DNA from: Yoonia sp035117555
Lineage (GTDB): Bacteria; Pseudomonadota; Alphaproteobacteria; Rhodobacterales; Rhodobacteraceae
DNA: 64,000 nt
Assembly: GCF_035117555.1 (NCBI RefSeq)
Contig: NZ_JAYKPK010000008.1
Location: 1-64,000, forward strand
Direction: 5' to 3'
Positions 1 to 8,688 of this stretch are shown piece after piece. The number at the start of each line of letters is the position of its first letter. The first letter of the stretch is position 1. Below the pieces are notes generated by a model that saw nothing but the letters and a program-made list of their open reading frames with translations, searched no databases and was not told where the DNA came from. The translations under genes and the position numbers were made by a program.

Positions 1-154
1 AGCTGGTCTCCATTGCAGATACCAGTTTGAATCATGCCTGCGGCCCGATGTGAATCCCTTTTGTCAACACGGCCTAGACTGTTTTCATTATTCCGCAGGA
101 ACCGAATAGCGCGTCGCGCGTTAGCATTGCACACATCATTAACTGGAGACTGTT

Positions 155-295
155 ATGAAAACCACCCGGATCACAATTCTTGCCCTGCTCGCCGCTGGCG
201 CATTGGCTGCCTGCGAAACTGTCGAAGGCGCAGGCCGCGACATTCAAAGCGCTGGCACAGTCGTGCAGGAAACGTCGCAAGAAGCGCAACAGTAA
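155..295 (+). CDS. Entericidin-like small lipoprotein
   Basis: A 46-residue secreted lipoprotein. The sequence shows a Lys/Arg-containing start, a hydrophobic stretch at residues 7-18 and a lipobox LAAC ending at Cys20, followed by a short polar tail rich in Gln and Glu (CETVEGAGRDIQS). This layout matches the entericidin A/B family (EcnA/EcnB), whose members are lipid-anchored envelope peptides of about 40-50 residues. GGAG at 145-148 is the ribosome site. It stands alone, with no antitoxin-like partner visible beside it. The role is uncertain: entericidin was described as a toxin/antidote pair, but solitary copies are widespread and are probably envelope-stress lipoproteins. Confidence 0.8.
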   Translation: MKTTRITILALLAAGALAACETVEGAGRDIQSAGTVVQETSQEAQQ

Positions 296-307
296 TTCCA
301 AAGCAGG

Positions 308-330
308 GCCTGCCATCAATCATGGCGGGC
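308..330 (+). terminator. Weak hairpin after the lipoprotein gene
   Basis: Arms GCCTGCCAT (308-316) and ATGGCGGGC (322-330) pair with one mismatch around a 5-nt loop, 13 nt after the stop codon. No T-run follows, so it may be a 3' stabilising hairpin or a weak terminator. Confidence 0.35.
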
Positions 331-633
331 TCCGCAACATCGGCGTCACAGGTTATTCCCGACCGCGAGACCCGTACAAACTCCGAAAAATGTGCAAGAT
401 GAAGTCAGGCGGCCCAGCCCCGACTTTTCAATCGAATAAGAATTTCTTCCCATTAAATTATAAAAACTGGTCATCGCGTTCTCATTCCCGCGATGCCCCG
501 CACATATGTTTTTCCATATAGACCTGCGATGGAATTGCAGCCGTGCCGTATTGTCGGGCAGGTGGCGCGCCCCCCTTGTCGGTTACGCCGGTGGTCTTTA
601 CCTGCTGACCGTTACCCGAGAAAGGCGCATCCC
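331..633. other. Intergenic region upstream of cysA
   Basis: There is no convincing gene here. Bases 430-475 are markedly AT-rich and are the likeliest place for the promoter of the sulfate operon. I looked for a SAM-type riboswitch and saw no recognisable conserved core. AGAAAGG around 619-625 serves as the cysA ribosome site. Confidence 0.4.
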
Positions 634-1743
634 ATGTCGATCAAGATTTCAGCCATGACCAAACGCTTCGGCCAGACTGAAGTGCTGCGCGGGATCGACC
701 TGTCCGTGCAAAAAGGCGAATTGGTCGCTTTGCTGGGGCCATCGGGGTCGGGCAAGACGACGCTCTTGAAAATCATCGCCGGGCTGGAATGGCCCGATGC
801 CGGGCAACTGGCGGTCGAAGATCAGGATTGGCTGCAACTGGCCGCGCAAGATCGCCGGATCGGTTTCGTATTCCAACACTACGCCCTGTTCCCGCATATG
901 TCGGTGCGCGACAATATCGCCTTTGGTCTGTCGGTGCGTCCGCGCGCAGAACGCCCCGGCAAATCGGTGATCGCGGCCAAGGTCGATGAATTGCTGCATT
1001 TCCTGCAGATCGCCCATCTGGCGGACCGTTTCCCGGGCCAATTGTCCGGCGGACAGCGGCAACGTGTGGCCCTGGGCCGTGCGCTGGCGATTGAACCCAA
1101 GGTGCTTTTGCTCGACGAACCCTTTGGCGCGTTGGATGCCGCAATCCGCCGCGACCTGCGCCGCTGGCTGCGCGGCGTGCATGAGGCGACCGGGTCCACC
1201 ACGATTTTCGTCACCCATGATCAGGAAGAAGCATTTGAACTGGCCGACCGTGTCGTCGTCATGGGCGCGGGCAAGATCGAACAGATCGGCCATGCCGATG
1301 CGATCCATGATCATCCCGCGACACCTTTTGTTGCGCGGTTCATGGGGGCGACGGTGGAACTTCCCGTCACCTTGCAGGCAGGTCGCGCCGATGGTGCAGG
1401 GCTGGATCTGTCGGCCCTTGCCCGCCGCGCGCTGCCCGATGGCCCGGCGCAATTGCTGGTCCGCCCGCAGGATATCACCCCGGTCCCCGACGCAGACGCA
1501 CCTTGGCGCATCACCACGCGCATGTCGAACGGCGCGCATCTGCGGCTGGTGCTGAACCATCCGCAACTGGGCGAGGCCGAGGCCGATGTCCCCCGCCGCG
1601 CCGTCAAGGCCGAGGCGCTGATCCCCGATGCCGCTGTCCGGCTCAGGATCGAGGCGGGCACAATTTTCCCGCATGACCGCCCGCAGCACGCGGCGGCTGA
1701 CACTCAAAAGACAACCCCAACAAGACTGGAGTCTTCGCGATGA
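634..1743 (+). CDS. cysA: Sulfate/thiosulfate ABC transporter ATPase
   Basis: A 369-residue ATP-binding subunit that powers sulfate/thiosulfate import. Visible are Walker A GPSGSGKT (residues 35-42), the ABC signature LSGGQ (137-141) and Walker B with D161-E162, then the switch His in VTHDQEEAFELADR. The C-terminal third is a TOBE-like regulatory extension, as in the CysA/PotA/MalK group. The frame is open further upstream, but ATG 634 is preferred: it has a purine-rich ribosome site and the protein then begins directly at the nucleotide-binding domain. The stop overlaps the start of the binding-protein gene (ATGA, 1740-1743). Specificity is inferred from the following sbp-cysT-cysW genes. 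Having the ATPase first is a less usual gene order. Confidence 0.9.
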   Translation: MSIKISAMTKRFGQTEVLRGIDLSVQKGELVALLGPSGSGKTTLLKIIAGLEWPDAGQLAVEDQDWLQLAAQDRRIGFVFQHYALFPHMSVRDNIAFGLSVRPRAERPGKSVIAAKVDELLHFLQIAHLADRFPGQLSGGQRQRVALGRALAIEPKVLLLDEPFGALDAAIRRDLRRWLRGVHEATGSTTIFVTHDQEEAFELADRVVVMGAGKIEQIGHADAIHDHPATPFVARFMGATVELPVTLQAGRADGAGLDLSALARRALPDGPAQLLVRPQDITPVPDADAPWRITTRMSNGAHLRLVLNHPQLGEAEADVPRRAVKAEALIPDAAVRLRIEAGTIFPHDRPQHAAADTQKTTPTRLESSR

Positions 1744-2738
1744 AATTCCCCACCCTGACCGCTGTTGCCCTTGCGCTGTCCCTGGGCGCTGCCCCTGCCA
1801 TGGCGCAGGATAAAATCCTGAACGTCAGCTATGACATCGCCCGCGAATTGTTCGAGGCGCTGAACCCCGCCTTCGCCGCGCATTGGGAAGAAACGACAGG
1901 CCGCACCGTCACCATCGACATGAGCCATGGCGGATCGTCCCGTCAGGCGCGCGCGATCCTCGAAGGGTTGAACGCCGATGTCGTGACCTTCAATCAGGAA
2001 ACCGATATCGACGTGCTGGCCGAAGGCGGCCTGCTGCCTGCCGACTGGCGCGATCTGCTGCCAAATGGCGCATCGCCTTATTATTCGCTGCCCGCTTTTC
2101 TGGTCCGCGAAGGCAATCCGCTGGATATTCAGGATTGGGACGATCTGGCCCGCGAAGACGTTGCCCCGATTTTCCCGAACCCGAAAACCAGCGGCAATGC
2201 GCGCTATACCTATCTGGCGGCCTATGCCTATGCTTTGGACCAGAACGATGGTGATGAAACCGCCGCACAGGACTTCGTGCGCGATATTTTTTCCTCTGTT
2301 CCCGTCTTCGACACTGGCGGACGTGCGGCGACCCAGACCTTTGCCGAACGCAATATCGGCGATGTGCTGGTCACGTTCGAGGCTGAAACCGGCGGTATCG
2401 CTGCCGAATATGCCGATCAAGGTCTGGAACGCGTGACGCCATCGCAAAGCGTCTTTGCCGCTTTCCCCGTCGCTGTCGTGGCTGAAAACGCCGAAAACAA
2501 CGGCTCGACCGAAGTCGCGACCGCCTATCTGGAATGGCTCTATTCCGCAGAGGCACAGCAAATTCTGGGCGAATATTTCTACCGTCTGACGGATGAAACA
2601 ATCGCAGCCGAATTTGCCGACAGCCAGGCCGATGTTGAACTGGTGACAGTCGATGATGTCTTTGGTGGCTGGGACGCGATCAGCGACGAACATCTGGCCG
2701 ATGGCGCGATCCTTGACCAGATCTTTGTGAACCAGTGA
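1740..2738 (+). CDS. sbp: Periplasmic sulfate-binding protein
   Basis: A 332-residue solute receptor that captures sulfate in the periplasm. A cleavable signal peptide ends at Ala22 (AMA-Q). The mature protein begins with KILNVSYDIARELFEALN and contains DMSHGGSSRQARA, a segment typical of the Sbp/CysP family in which the serine-rich loop contacts the oxyanion. Length is normal for the family (about 330-350). It is translationally coupled to cysA through a 4-nt overlap and followed within 5 nt by cysT. Whether sulfate or thiosulfate is preferred cannot be read from the sequence. Confidence 0.92.
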   Translation: MKFPTLTAVALALSLGAAPAMAQDKILNVSYDIARELFEALNPAFAAHWEETTGRTVTIDMSHGGSSRQARAILEGLNADVVTFNQETDIDVLAEGGLLPADWRDLLPNGASPYYSLPAFLVREGNPLDIQDWDDLAREDVAPIFPNPKTSGNARYTYLAAYAYALDQNDGDETAAQDFVRDIFSSVPVFDTGGRAATQTFAERNIGDVLVTFEAETGGIAAEYADQGLERVTPSQSVFAAFPVAVVAENAENNGSTEVATAYLEWLYSAEAQQILGEYFYRLTDETIAAEFADSQADVELVTVDDVFGGWDAISDEHLADGAILDQIFVNQ

Positions 2739-2742
2739 TAAA

Positions 2743-3591
2743 ATGACCGCCGCCACCGCACCAATCCGCGCCAAGCGCGTCATGCCGGGGTTTACGCTGA
2801 GCCTTGGTGTGACGCTGCTGTACCTGACCTTTATCGTGCTGATCCCGATCCTTGCCCTGATCCTGCAAGGGGCCGAGATCGGGCCGGCACGGTTCTGGCA
2901 GATCGTGTCCAGCCCGCGCGCGGTGGCAGCTTTTCAGGTGACGCTGACCGCGGCTTTGGTCGCGACACTCTTTAACGCGGTCTACGGCCTGCTGATGGCC
3001 TGGGTGTTGGTGCGCTATGAATTCCGTGGCAAGCGGATATTGGACGCGCTGATGGATGTGCCTTTCGCGCTGCCCACCGCCGTCGCGGGTCTGTCGCTGA
3101 CCGCCTTGTTTTCCGCCAATGGCTGGTTCGGTGGCGTGTTAGAGGCTGCAGGGTTGCAGATCGTCTATACGATCTGGGGCATCGCGCTGGCGATGGCCTT
3201 CACCTCTGTCCCCTTTGTCGTGCGCACCGTCCAGCCGGTGCTGGAGGATATGGACCCCGCCTTGGAACAAGCCGCGATCACCCTTGGCGCGCGGCCTTGG
3301 GCGATTTTCACCCGCGTCGTATTTCCCGCGATCCTGCCTGCCTGGCTGGCAGGTTGCACCACCGCTTTTGCCCGGTCCTTGGGTGAATTCGGCGCGATCG
3401 TCTTCATCGCAGGGAACCTGCCGGGCCGCACGGAAATCGCCGCCTTGCTGGCCTTCATCCGTTTGGAAGAATTCGATTATAACGGTGCAGCCGCCATCGC
3501 GCTGGTCCTGTTGGGCTTTGCGCTGATCCTGCTGATCGTTTCGAACTTTTTGCAGAACTGGGCGTCGCGCCATAGGGAGGCGACACGATGA
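2743..3591 (+). CDS. cysT: Sulfate ABC transporter permease CysT (CysU)
   Basis: A 282-residue inner-membrane permease with about six membrane segments; the first is near residues 15-35. The EAA-type coupling loop that docks to the ATPase reads EQAAITLGARPWAIFTRVVFP, and the sulfate-permease motif ARSLGEFGAIVFIAGN follows it. Length matches CysT/CysU. It pairs with CysW to form the heterodimeric channel. Its stop codon overlaps the cysW start (ATGA, 3588-3591), so the two are probably made in equal amounts. Confidence 0.92.
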   Translation: MTAATAPIRAKRVMPGFTLSLGVTLLYLTFIVLIPILALILQGAEIGPARFWQIVSSPRAVAAFQVTLTAALVATLFNAVYGLLMAWVLVRYEFRGKRILDALMDVPFALPTAVAGLSLTALFSANGWFGGVLEAAGLQIVYTIWGIALAMAFTSVPFVVRTVQPVLEDMDPALEQAAITLGARPWAIFTRVVFPAILPAWLAGCTTAFARSLGEFGAIVFIAGNLPGRTEIAALLAFIRLEEFDYNGAAAIALVLLGFALILLIVSNFLQNWASRHREATR

Positions 3592-4406
3592 GCCACGCCC
3601 TGCTTCCCGGCCAGACACGCCAAGGCGCGCGCATCCTGATCGGCATCGCCGTGGCGCTGACGCTTTTGATCATCGTCGCGCCGCTTGCCTATATCTTCGT
3701 GCGCGCCTTTTCCGAAGGCTGGCGCGTCTATGCGCAGAACATCCTCGATCCCGCGACCTTGCATGCGATCTGGCTGACCTCGATGGTGGCGGTGATCGTC
3801 GTGCCGATCAATGTTGCCTTCGGCATCGCCGCCGCCTGGGCCGTAGCCAAGCACAAGTTTCCCGGGCGCGGCATTCTGGTGACGATCATCGAAATCCCCT
3901 TCTCGATCTCACCGATCATCGCAGGGATCTGCTATCTGCTGCTTTACGGTCGCCAAGGCCTGCTGGGGCCGTGGTTGCAGGCCAATGACCTGCAAGTGAT
4001 GTTCGCCCTGCCGGGGATCGTGCTGGTCACGATGTTCGTCACCGCCCCCTTTGTGGCGCGCGAGGTTCTGCCGCTGATGCAGGCGCAAGGCACCGAACAG
4101 GAAGAGGCGGCAGTGACCCTCGGCGCGTCTGGCTGGCAAGTGTTCCGCCGCGTGACCCTGCCCAATATCAAATGGGCGCTGCTTTATGGTGCGGTGCTTT
4201 GCACGGCGCGGGCCGTGGGGGAATTCGGCGGCGTCTCGGTCGTGTCGGGCAATATCCGGGGCCAGACCAATACGCTGCCGCTGCATGTGGAATTGCTGTT
4301 CAACGATCTGAACGCCGTGGGGGCATTTGCCGCCGCATCGACCCTGACGCTGATCGCTGTGGTCGCGCTGATCGTGAAATCTGTGCTGGAAGGGCGGCGG
4401 GGTTAA
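3588..4406 (+). CDS. cysW: Sulfate ABC transporter permease CysW
   Basis: A 272-residue inner-membrane permease, partner of CysT. It has about six membrane segments, a coupling loop EEAAVTLGASGWQVFRRVTLP and the CysW-type motif ARAVGEFGGVSVVSGNIRG near residues 205-223, followed by TNTLPLHVELLFNDLN, which is characteristic of CysW. It is the last gene of the operon. The next gene is convergent, its stop only 19 nt away, and no strong terminator is visible in the gap. Confidence 0.92.
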   Translation: MSHALLPGQTRQGARILIGIAVALTLLIIVAPLAYIFVRAFSEGWRVYAQNILDPATLHAIWLTSMVAVIVVPINVAFGIAAAWAVAKHKFPGRGILVTIIEIPFSISPIIAGICYLLLYGRQGLLGPWLQANDLQVMFALPGIVLVTMFVTAPFVAREVLPLMQAQGTEQEEAAVTLGASGWQVFRRVTLPNIKWALLYGAVLCTARAVGEFGGVSVVSGNIRGQTNTLPLHVELLFNDLNAVGAFAAASTLTLIAVVALIVKSVLEGRRG

Positions 4407-4425
4407 TCCGCCACCCATCGGTCAT

Positions 4426-5292
4426 TCAGTTTCGTGCGATGGCGGCCCGGATCATTTCAACTTCGCCCAAGCGTTTTTCGCGGAGCGGTTGGTTGCTCTC
4501 GTCGATGTCGATGAGTTCCCCCAACCATGCAAGTAACGCGTAATGCATGAGAAGGTCACGATCATAGCCCAGGTTTTCGGTTATTATTTTTACCTGATCG
4601 GAAAACACTTGCGCAAAAGCAGACAGGTCCAGATCTGGGCCAGTGTTTGAAAATAAGGATTCACAATTCACGATTGGATGTGCCTTGACACCGCGCGGGT
4701 CAATCGCCCGCGCGCCTTGTGGCGTCTGGATCATATTGTCGTAATGCAGATCGCCATGAATAACCCGTTCGGTGCTTCTGAGCGCCAGAAGGCGCTCCAA
4801 TATTCCCATAGCTTCGACCAGCAATGCCTTGCGCTCGGGGCTCTGAGTGTTCTTGAGTTGCCGCTGCATAAGACGGAACCTGTTTGCCGTTTTACGGCGG
4901 TAGGCAAACGGAAAACGGACGCTGCTATTCTCCGTTAAACCACGGATCACGTCACATGCCAGGCGCGTGGCAGTTTCGTAATCGCCCTTGCGCCGCGTGT
5001 CACCGACGGTCGGGCCGTCGATCCATTCGCTCAGGACCGCCGCGCGGTAAAAGTCGCTCTGATAGATCTGTGCGATCGCTTTACTATCACTCCCTTTCGA
5101 AAATGAGATCGCTGCCCGTTCACCCCGGTATCCGATTTGTGTGTAGAGTTTCAGTTTTGCAGGCCCATGCGGGCTCTCGACACGATAAACTGTTGATCGA
5201 TAGGTTTGCAGAATTTGTCTGGCATTTTGCAGACCCCACCGTTTTGTAACCACGTCATACGCATTGGCAGGTGGGGAAATATCAAGTCGCAA
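4426..5292 (-). CDS. APH(6)-like aminoglycoside/hydroxyurea phosphotransferase
   Basis: A 288-residue kinase-fold protein. The catalytic loop HGDLHYDN and the downstream AIDPRGVKAHP match the APH(6)/StrB-type family (aminoglycoside/hydroxyurea antibiotic resistance kinases), in which the Asp of HGD is the catalytic base and the Asp of IDP binds Mg-ATP. Length fits StrB (about 270-280). The frame upstream offers no ATG before a stop, so the start is a TTG at 5292 or a GTG 13 codons further in. Base composition is clearly more AT-rich than the neighbours and the gene has no functional link to them, which suggests acquisition by transfer. The real substrate could be an aminoglycoside or an unknown small molecule. 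Confidence 0.75.
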   Translation of the reverse strand: MRLDISPPANAYDVVTKRWGLQNARQILQTYRSTVYRVESPHGPAKLKLYTQIGYRGERAAISFSKGSDSKAIAQIYQSDFYRAAVLSEWIDGPTVGDTRRKGDYETATRLACDVIRGLTENSSVRFPFAYRRKTANRFRLMQRQLKNTQSPERKALLVEAMGILERLLALRSTERVIHGDLHYDNMIQTPQGARAIDPRGVKAHPIVNCESLFSNTGPDLDLSAFAQVFSDQVKIITENLGYDRDLLMHYALLAWLGELIDIDESNQPLREKRLGEVEMIRAAIARN

Positions 5293-5789
5293 AGATACTC
5301 GTCCTCGTAGATCAGTTTCGACGGTCTGTGCGCCTACCTATCCCATGTTCTGACCAAGTGTCGATCAACCTTTTCCTTTCGGTGACAGAGGGTGCGCAGG
5401 GTAAGATGTCTGACAAGAAGGGGGCCATTTCAAAGCCATTTCACCTCCACCAAAGGCCACGGTGCGATGCCCGGACCGAAAAATTGCCAATTGGCAACTC
5501 GGCTAAAACACAATTTAAAACAACGATCTAAACCATTTACGCGTCATCCAAGCGACTGGGATATTTTGCCCCTCCACCCGGCATAATGCGGCCTGCGCAT
5601 GATCCGGTGCAGCGTCTGACCGCCCGCCCGCGCGCTGTCGTCGCGCGGTGATTCCCGCTTGTGGAGCGTCTGAATAATCACCACATCACCTGCTTTATGC
5701 CTGATTTTCGGGCAGCGTCTGTCGGCAGGCCGGGTGATCCGGCGTTGCGCGGTTGTCCTGCGCGCATCGCTCATGTGAAGCTGATCCCG
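5293..5789. other. Long intergenic region before the guanidine operon
   Basis: No intact gene is supported. The left half is AT-rich, like the adjacent APH gene, and should hold its promoter. A perfect 14-bp palindrome, TTGCCAATTGGCAA, lies at 5484-5497 and could be an operator. The right half (about 5544-5700, minus strand) keeps an open frame whose translation (AGDVVIIQTLHKRESPRDDS) resembles the C-terminal part of a phytanoyl-CoA-dioxygenase-like protein. It is probably a remnant. Confidence 0.4.
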
Positions 5790-5792
5790 AGT

Positions 5793-5905
5793 AAGGCGGC
5801 TAGGGTTCCGGCATGGCAACATGCGCTTGGACCAAGAGCTGCACCTGAGGGGCAGACAGATCCTTCAGGCACACGGCGGGATAAAAGCCCGGGAGACCTC
5901 GCACA
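5793..5905 (+). ncRNA. Guanidine-I riboswitch (ykkC class)
   Basis: The conserved ykkC core is easy to see: CTAGGGTTCCG at 5800-5810 near the 5' side, then ACACGGCGGGATAAAAGCCC (5871-5890) running into GGGAGA (5891-5896). These blocks define the guanidinium-binding pocket of the class I aptamer. It lies about 60 nt upstream of a complete guanidine importer and degradation operon, which is the classic regulon of this RNA. Binding of guanidinium normally turns expression on. The outer boundaries are approximate. Confidence 0.93.
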
Positions 5906-5911
5906 GCCAAG

Positions 5912-5961
5912 GGATTGGCGTCGAAGTCGCGCGACCAATCCATTCACCTCGAAAGGGATTG
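5912..5961 (+). promoter_or_regulatory. Candidate three-arm expression platform of the guanidine riboswitch
   Basis: CCAATCC at 5935-5941 can pair with GGATTGG at 5912-5918 (7 bp). Alternatively, its CAATCC part can pair with GGATTG at 5956-5961, which overlaps the AAAGGGA ribosome site (5952-5958) just before ATG 5964. The two pairings exclude each other, so one would free and the other hide the ribosome site. This is read from the sequence and has not been folded by computer. Confidence 0.5.
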
Positions 5962-5963
5962 TC

Positions 5964-7037
5964 ATGACGCTACCATTTACCATCAGAACATTGTCCACGC
6001 TGGCCATTATCGGGACGAGCTTTCTGGCCGCACCCGTCGCCGCGCAGGAAAAGACCGAATTCAACGTCGCCTGGTCGATATATGTCGGCTGGATGCCTTG
6101 GGGCTATGCTGCAGATAATGGGATCGTGGATCGCTGGGCAGAGGAATATGGTATCACGATCAATGTCACCCAGTTCAACGATTACGTGGAATCGATCAAC
6201 CAATATACCGCCGGTGCCTATGATGCGGTGACGGTGACGAACATGGATGCTTTGTCGATCCCGGCGGCTGGTGGCGTGGATACCACCGCTGTCATCGTCG
6301 GTGATTTCTCGGCGGGCAATGATGTCGTGTTCCTCAAAGACGCCGAAAGTATCGCCGATATCGCAGGCCGGTCGGTCAATCTGGTGGAATTTTCCGTCTC
6401 GCATTACCTGCTGGCCCGCGCGCTGGATTCGGTGGGTCTGTCCGAACGGGACGTGTCGGTCGTCAACACCGCTGACCCTGATATGGTCGGTGCGTTTCAG
6501 ACGGCGGATGTGAATGCGCTCGTCACATGGAACCCGATGGTGTCGGAAATCGCCGCCTTGCCTGACGCTGTGCCGGTGTTCGACAGTGCCATGATCCCCG
6601 GTGAGATTATCGACCTGATGGTCGTCAATACGGATGTGCTGGAGGCCAACCCCGATTTCGGCAAGGCTTTGGCGGGGATCTGGTATGAAACCGTCACGCT
6701 GATGACCGCCGACACGGCTGAGGGGGCAGAGGCCCGCGCCGCGATGGGTGCCGCATCAGGCACCGATCAGGCGGGGTTCGAGGCGCAGATGGCCGCGACC
6801 GAGCTTTTTGCCGATCCGGCAGCCGCCGTAAGTTTCACCGCCTCGCCCGAACTTGGCACAACGATGGACCTCGTCCGCGCCTTCCTGTTCGACAAAGGGC
6901 TGCTGACGCCGACCGCCACATCGGATGATGCTGTGGGGATTGAACTGCCGGGTGGCACCATTCTGGGTGATCCCGAGAATGTGCAATTTCGCTTTACCAC
7001 GGAATTCATGCAAATGGCCGCTGACGGCGCGCTGTAA
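5964..7037 (+). CDS. Guanidine (urea carboxylase-associated) ABC transporter substrate-binding protein
   Basis: A 357-residue periplasmic receptor of the NrtA/SsuA/TauA-like fold, in the subfamily long annotated as urea carboxylase-associated or putative urea ABC binding protein. A signal peptide ends near Ala27 (VAA-Q). The mature start NVAWSIYVGWMPWGYAADNG and the segment NQYTAGAYDAVTVTNMDAL are typical. ATG 5964 is chosen because AAAGGGA sits 5 nt upstream and the signal peptide then starts correctly. As the first gene after a guanidine-I riboswitch, and in one operon with the carboxylase, its ligand is inferred to be guanidine or a guanidinium compound, not urea. Confidence 0.88.
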   Translation: MTLPFTIRTLSTLAIIGTSFLAAPVAAQEKTEFNVAWSIYVGWMPWGYAADNGIVDRWAEEYGITINVTQFNDYVESINQYTAGAYDAVTVTNMDALSIPAAGGVDTTAVIVGDFSAGNDVVFLKDAESIADIAGRSVNLVEFSVSHYLLARALDSVGLSERDVSVVNTADPDMVGAFQTADVNALVTWNPMVSEIAALPDAVPVFDSAMIPGEIIDLMVVNTDVLEANPDFGKALAGIWYETVTLMTADTAEGAEARAAMGAASGTDQAGFEAQMAATELFADPAAAVSFTASPELGTTMDLVRAFLFDKGLLTPTATSDDAVGIELPGGTILGDPENVQFRFTTEFMQMAADGAL

Positions 7038-7051
7038 ATAGGCCCGCTGCC

Positions 7052-7870
7052 ATGCGCCTGATCAATCAACATCTGTCGCCGCCCGCGCTGCTGGCGCTGA
7101 AACTGGCACCTTTCGCGCTGCTGATCATCGCCTATCTGGTGGGATCAGCGGCGCGACTGGCGGATAATCCGGCGGACAAGCTGTTGCCGGCTTTGTCCAC
7201 CATGGCGCATGCGATTGATCTGATGGCCTTCACCCCGGACCGGCGCACGGGCGATTACCTGCTCTGGTCTGATACGGCGGCGAGCCTGCAACGGCTGGGC
7301 GTGGGGCTGGGGATTTCCACCGCACTGGCGCTGGTGGTTGGCGTGGCGATCGGTATCTTTCCAGCGATGCGCGCGCTTTTGGGCCCTTTCGTGGGGTTCG
7401 TGTCGATGGTCCCGCCTTTGGCCCTGCTGCCGGTCTTGTTCATCATGCTGGGCCTTGGTGAAGTGTCCAAAATCGCGCTGATCGTGATCGGCGTCGCCCC
7501 TTTGATGATCCGCGACATGGCGCAACGCGTCGGCGATCTGCCGCGCGAACAGATCGTGAAGGCAGAGACTTTGTCAGCCAATAGCTGGCTCGTCGTCTGG
7601 CGCGTGGTGCTGCCACAGGTGTTGCCGCGGCTGATCATCAGCCTGCGCTTGCAACTGGGCGCCGCCTTCCTGTTCCTGATCGCGGCAGAGGCGATTTCAT
7701 CCGAAAGCGGCCTTGGCTACCGCATCTTCCTCGTCCGGCGCTATCTGTCGATGGAGATTATCTTTCCCTATGTCGCATGGATCACCTTTATCGCGGCGAT
7801 GGCCGATTATGGGCTGGACCGGTTGCGCCGCTGGCTGTTCCCGTGGTCGCAGATGGAAGGTGCGAAATGA
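7052..7870 (+). CDS. Guanidine ABC transporter permease
   Basis: A 272-residue inner-membrane permease of the SsuC/TauC/NrtB type. Several hydrophobic segments are visible (residues about 10-30, 85-110, 115-140, 200-225). The cytoplasmic coupling loop is KAETLSANSWLVVWRVVLPQVLPRLI. The gene begins 14 nt after the receptor gene, and its stop overlaps the ATPase start (ATGA, 7867-7870). It should form a homodimeric channel for guanidine uptake, an assignment that rests on the operon. Confidence 0.88.
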   Translation: MRLINQHLSPPALLALKLAPFALLIIAYLVGSAARLADNPADKLLPALSTMAHAIDLMAFTPDRRTGDYLLWSDTAASLQRLGVGLGISTALALVVGVAIGIFPAMRALLGPFVGFVSMVPPLALLPVLFIMLGLGEVSKIALIVIGVAPLMIRDMAQRVGDLPREQIVKAETLSANSWLVVWRVVLPQVLPRLIISLRLQLGAAFLFLIAAEAISSESGLGYRIFLVRRYLSMEIIFPYVAWITFIAAMADYGLDRLRRWLFPWSQMEGAK

Positions 7871-8688
7871 CCGCGCTGTCGATCAAACACGTCTGGAAAG
7901 AATACGGCGACCAGATTGTCTTGGAAAATATCTCTTTGGAGATCGCGCCACGGTCTTTCGTTGCCCTTGTCGGGGCCTCGGGCTGTGGCAAGACCACGCT
8001 GTTGCGGATGCTGCTGGGGCAGGAACAGCCGACACGCGGCACGATCCTGCTGGACGGCGAACCGCTGCCGCCCGAGCCGGGGCCGGACCGGGGCGTGGTC
8101 TATCAGCGCTATTCCGTCTTTCCGCATCTGACGGTGCTGGGCAATGTGATGCTGGGGCCGGAAATGGCCGGGTCGCGGATCTGGGGCCGTCTGACCGGCG
8201 CGCCTAAACGCGCCTTGCAGGAAAGTGCCCGCCAGATGATCGCCGATGTCGGGCTGGCGGGGGCGGAAAGCAAATACCCTGCGCAATTGTCGGGTGGGAT
8301 GCAGCAGCGCCTTGCCTTGGCGCAGGCGCTGATGATGCAACCGCGTGTGTTGTTGCTGGATGAACCTTTTGGCGCGCTGGATCCAGGCATCCGGTCGGAC
8401 ATTCACGCGCTGATGCAACGCCTGTGGCACGCGCTGCCGATGACGGTGGTCATGGTGACCCATGATCTGCGCGAGGCGTTCACCCTTGGCACCCGCATCA
8501 TCGCGCTGGAACGCACCCGAACAAGGCCCGAGGAAATCGACCGCTATGGCGCGCAGATCGGCAAGGATATCGCGATTTGGCCGCCGCGCGTGGCGGGCGG
8601 TGGCACGATTTACGACAACCCGGCGCTGCGGGACGACCCCGCGCTGGACACAATGATCGCGGGACGACCCGACTTGGAGAGGTTATAA
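7867..8688 (+). CDS. Guanidine ABC transporter ATP-binding protein
   Basis: A 273-residue ATPase of the SsuB/TauB/NrtD type. It has Walker A GASGCGKT (residues 36-43), signature LSGGM and Walker B LLLDEP. The C-terminal tail (PPRVAGGGTIYDNPALRDDP) is longer than in SsuB and seems typical of this guanidine-linked subgroup. The start is fixed by the 4-nt overlap with the permease gene. The stop overlaps the next start by one base (TAATG). Confidence 0.9.
   Translation: MTALSIKHVWKEYGDQIVLENISLEIAPRSFVALVGASGCGKTTLLRMLLGQEQPTRGTILLDGEPLPPEPGPDRGVVYQRYSVFPHLTVLGNVMLGPEMAGSRIWGRLTGAPKRALQESARQMIADVGLAGAESKYPAQLSGGMQQRLALAQALMMQPRVLLLDEPFGALDPGIRSDIHALMQRLWHALPMTVVMVTHDLREAFTLGTRIIALERTRTRPEEIDRYGAQIGKDIAIWPPRVAGGGTIYDNPALRDDPALDTMIAGRPDLERL

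Noticed and set aside
331..633. SAM-type riboswitch before the sulfate operon
   Set aside because: None of the conserved blocks of the SAM riboswitch classes could be found.
5392..5586. Short plus-strand frame in the gap before the guanidine operon
   Set aside because: No ribosome site, no recognisable protein features, and composition unlike coding sequence.
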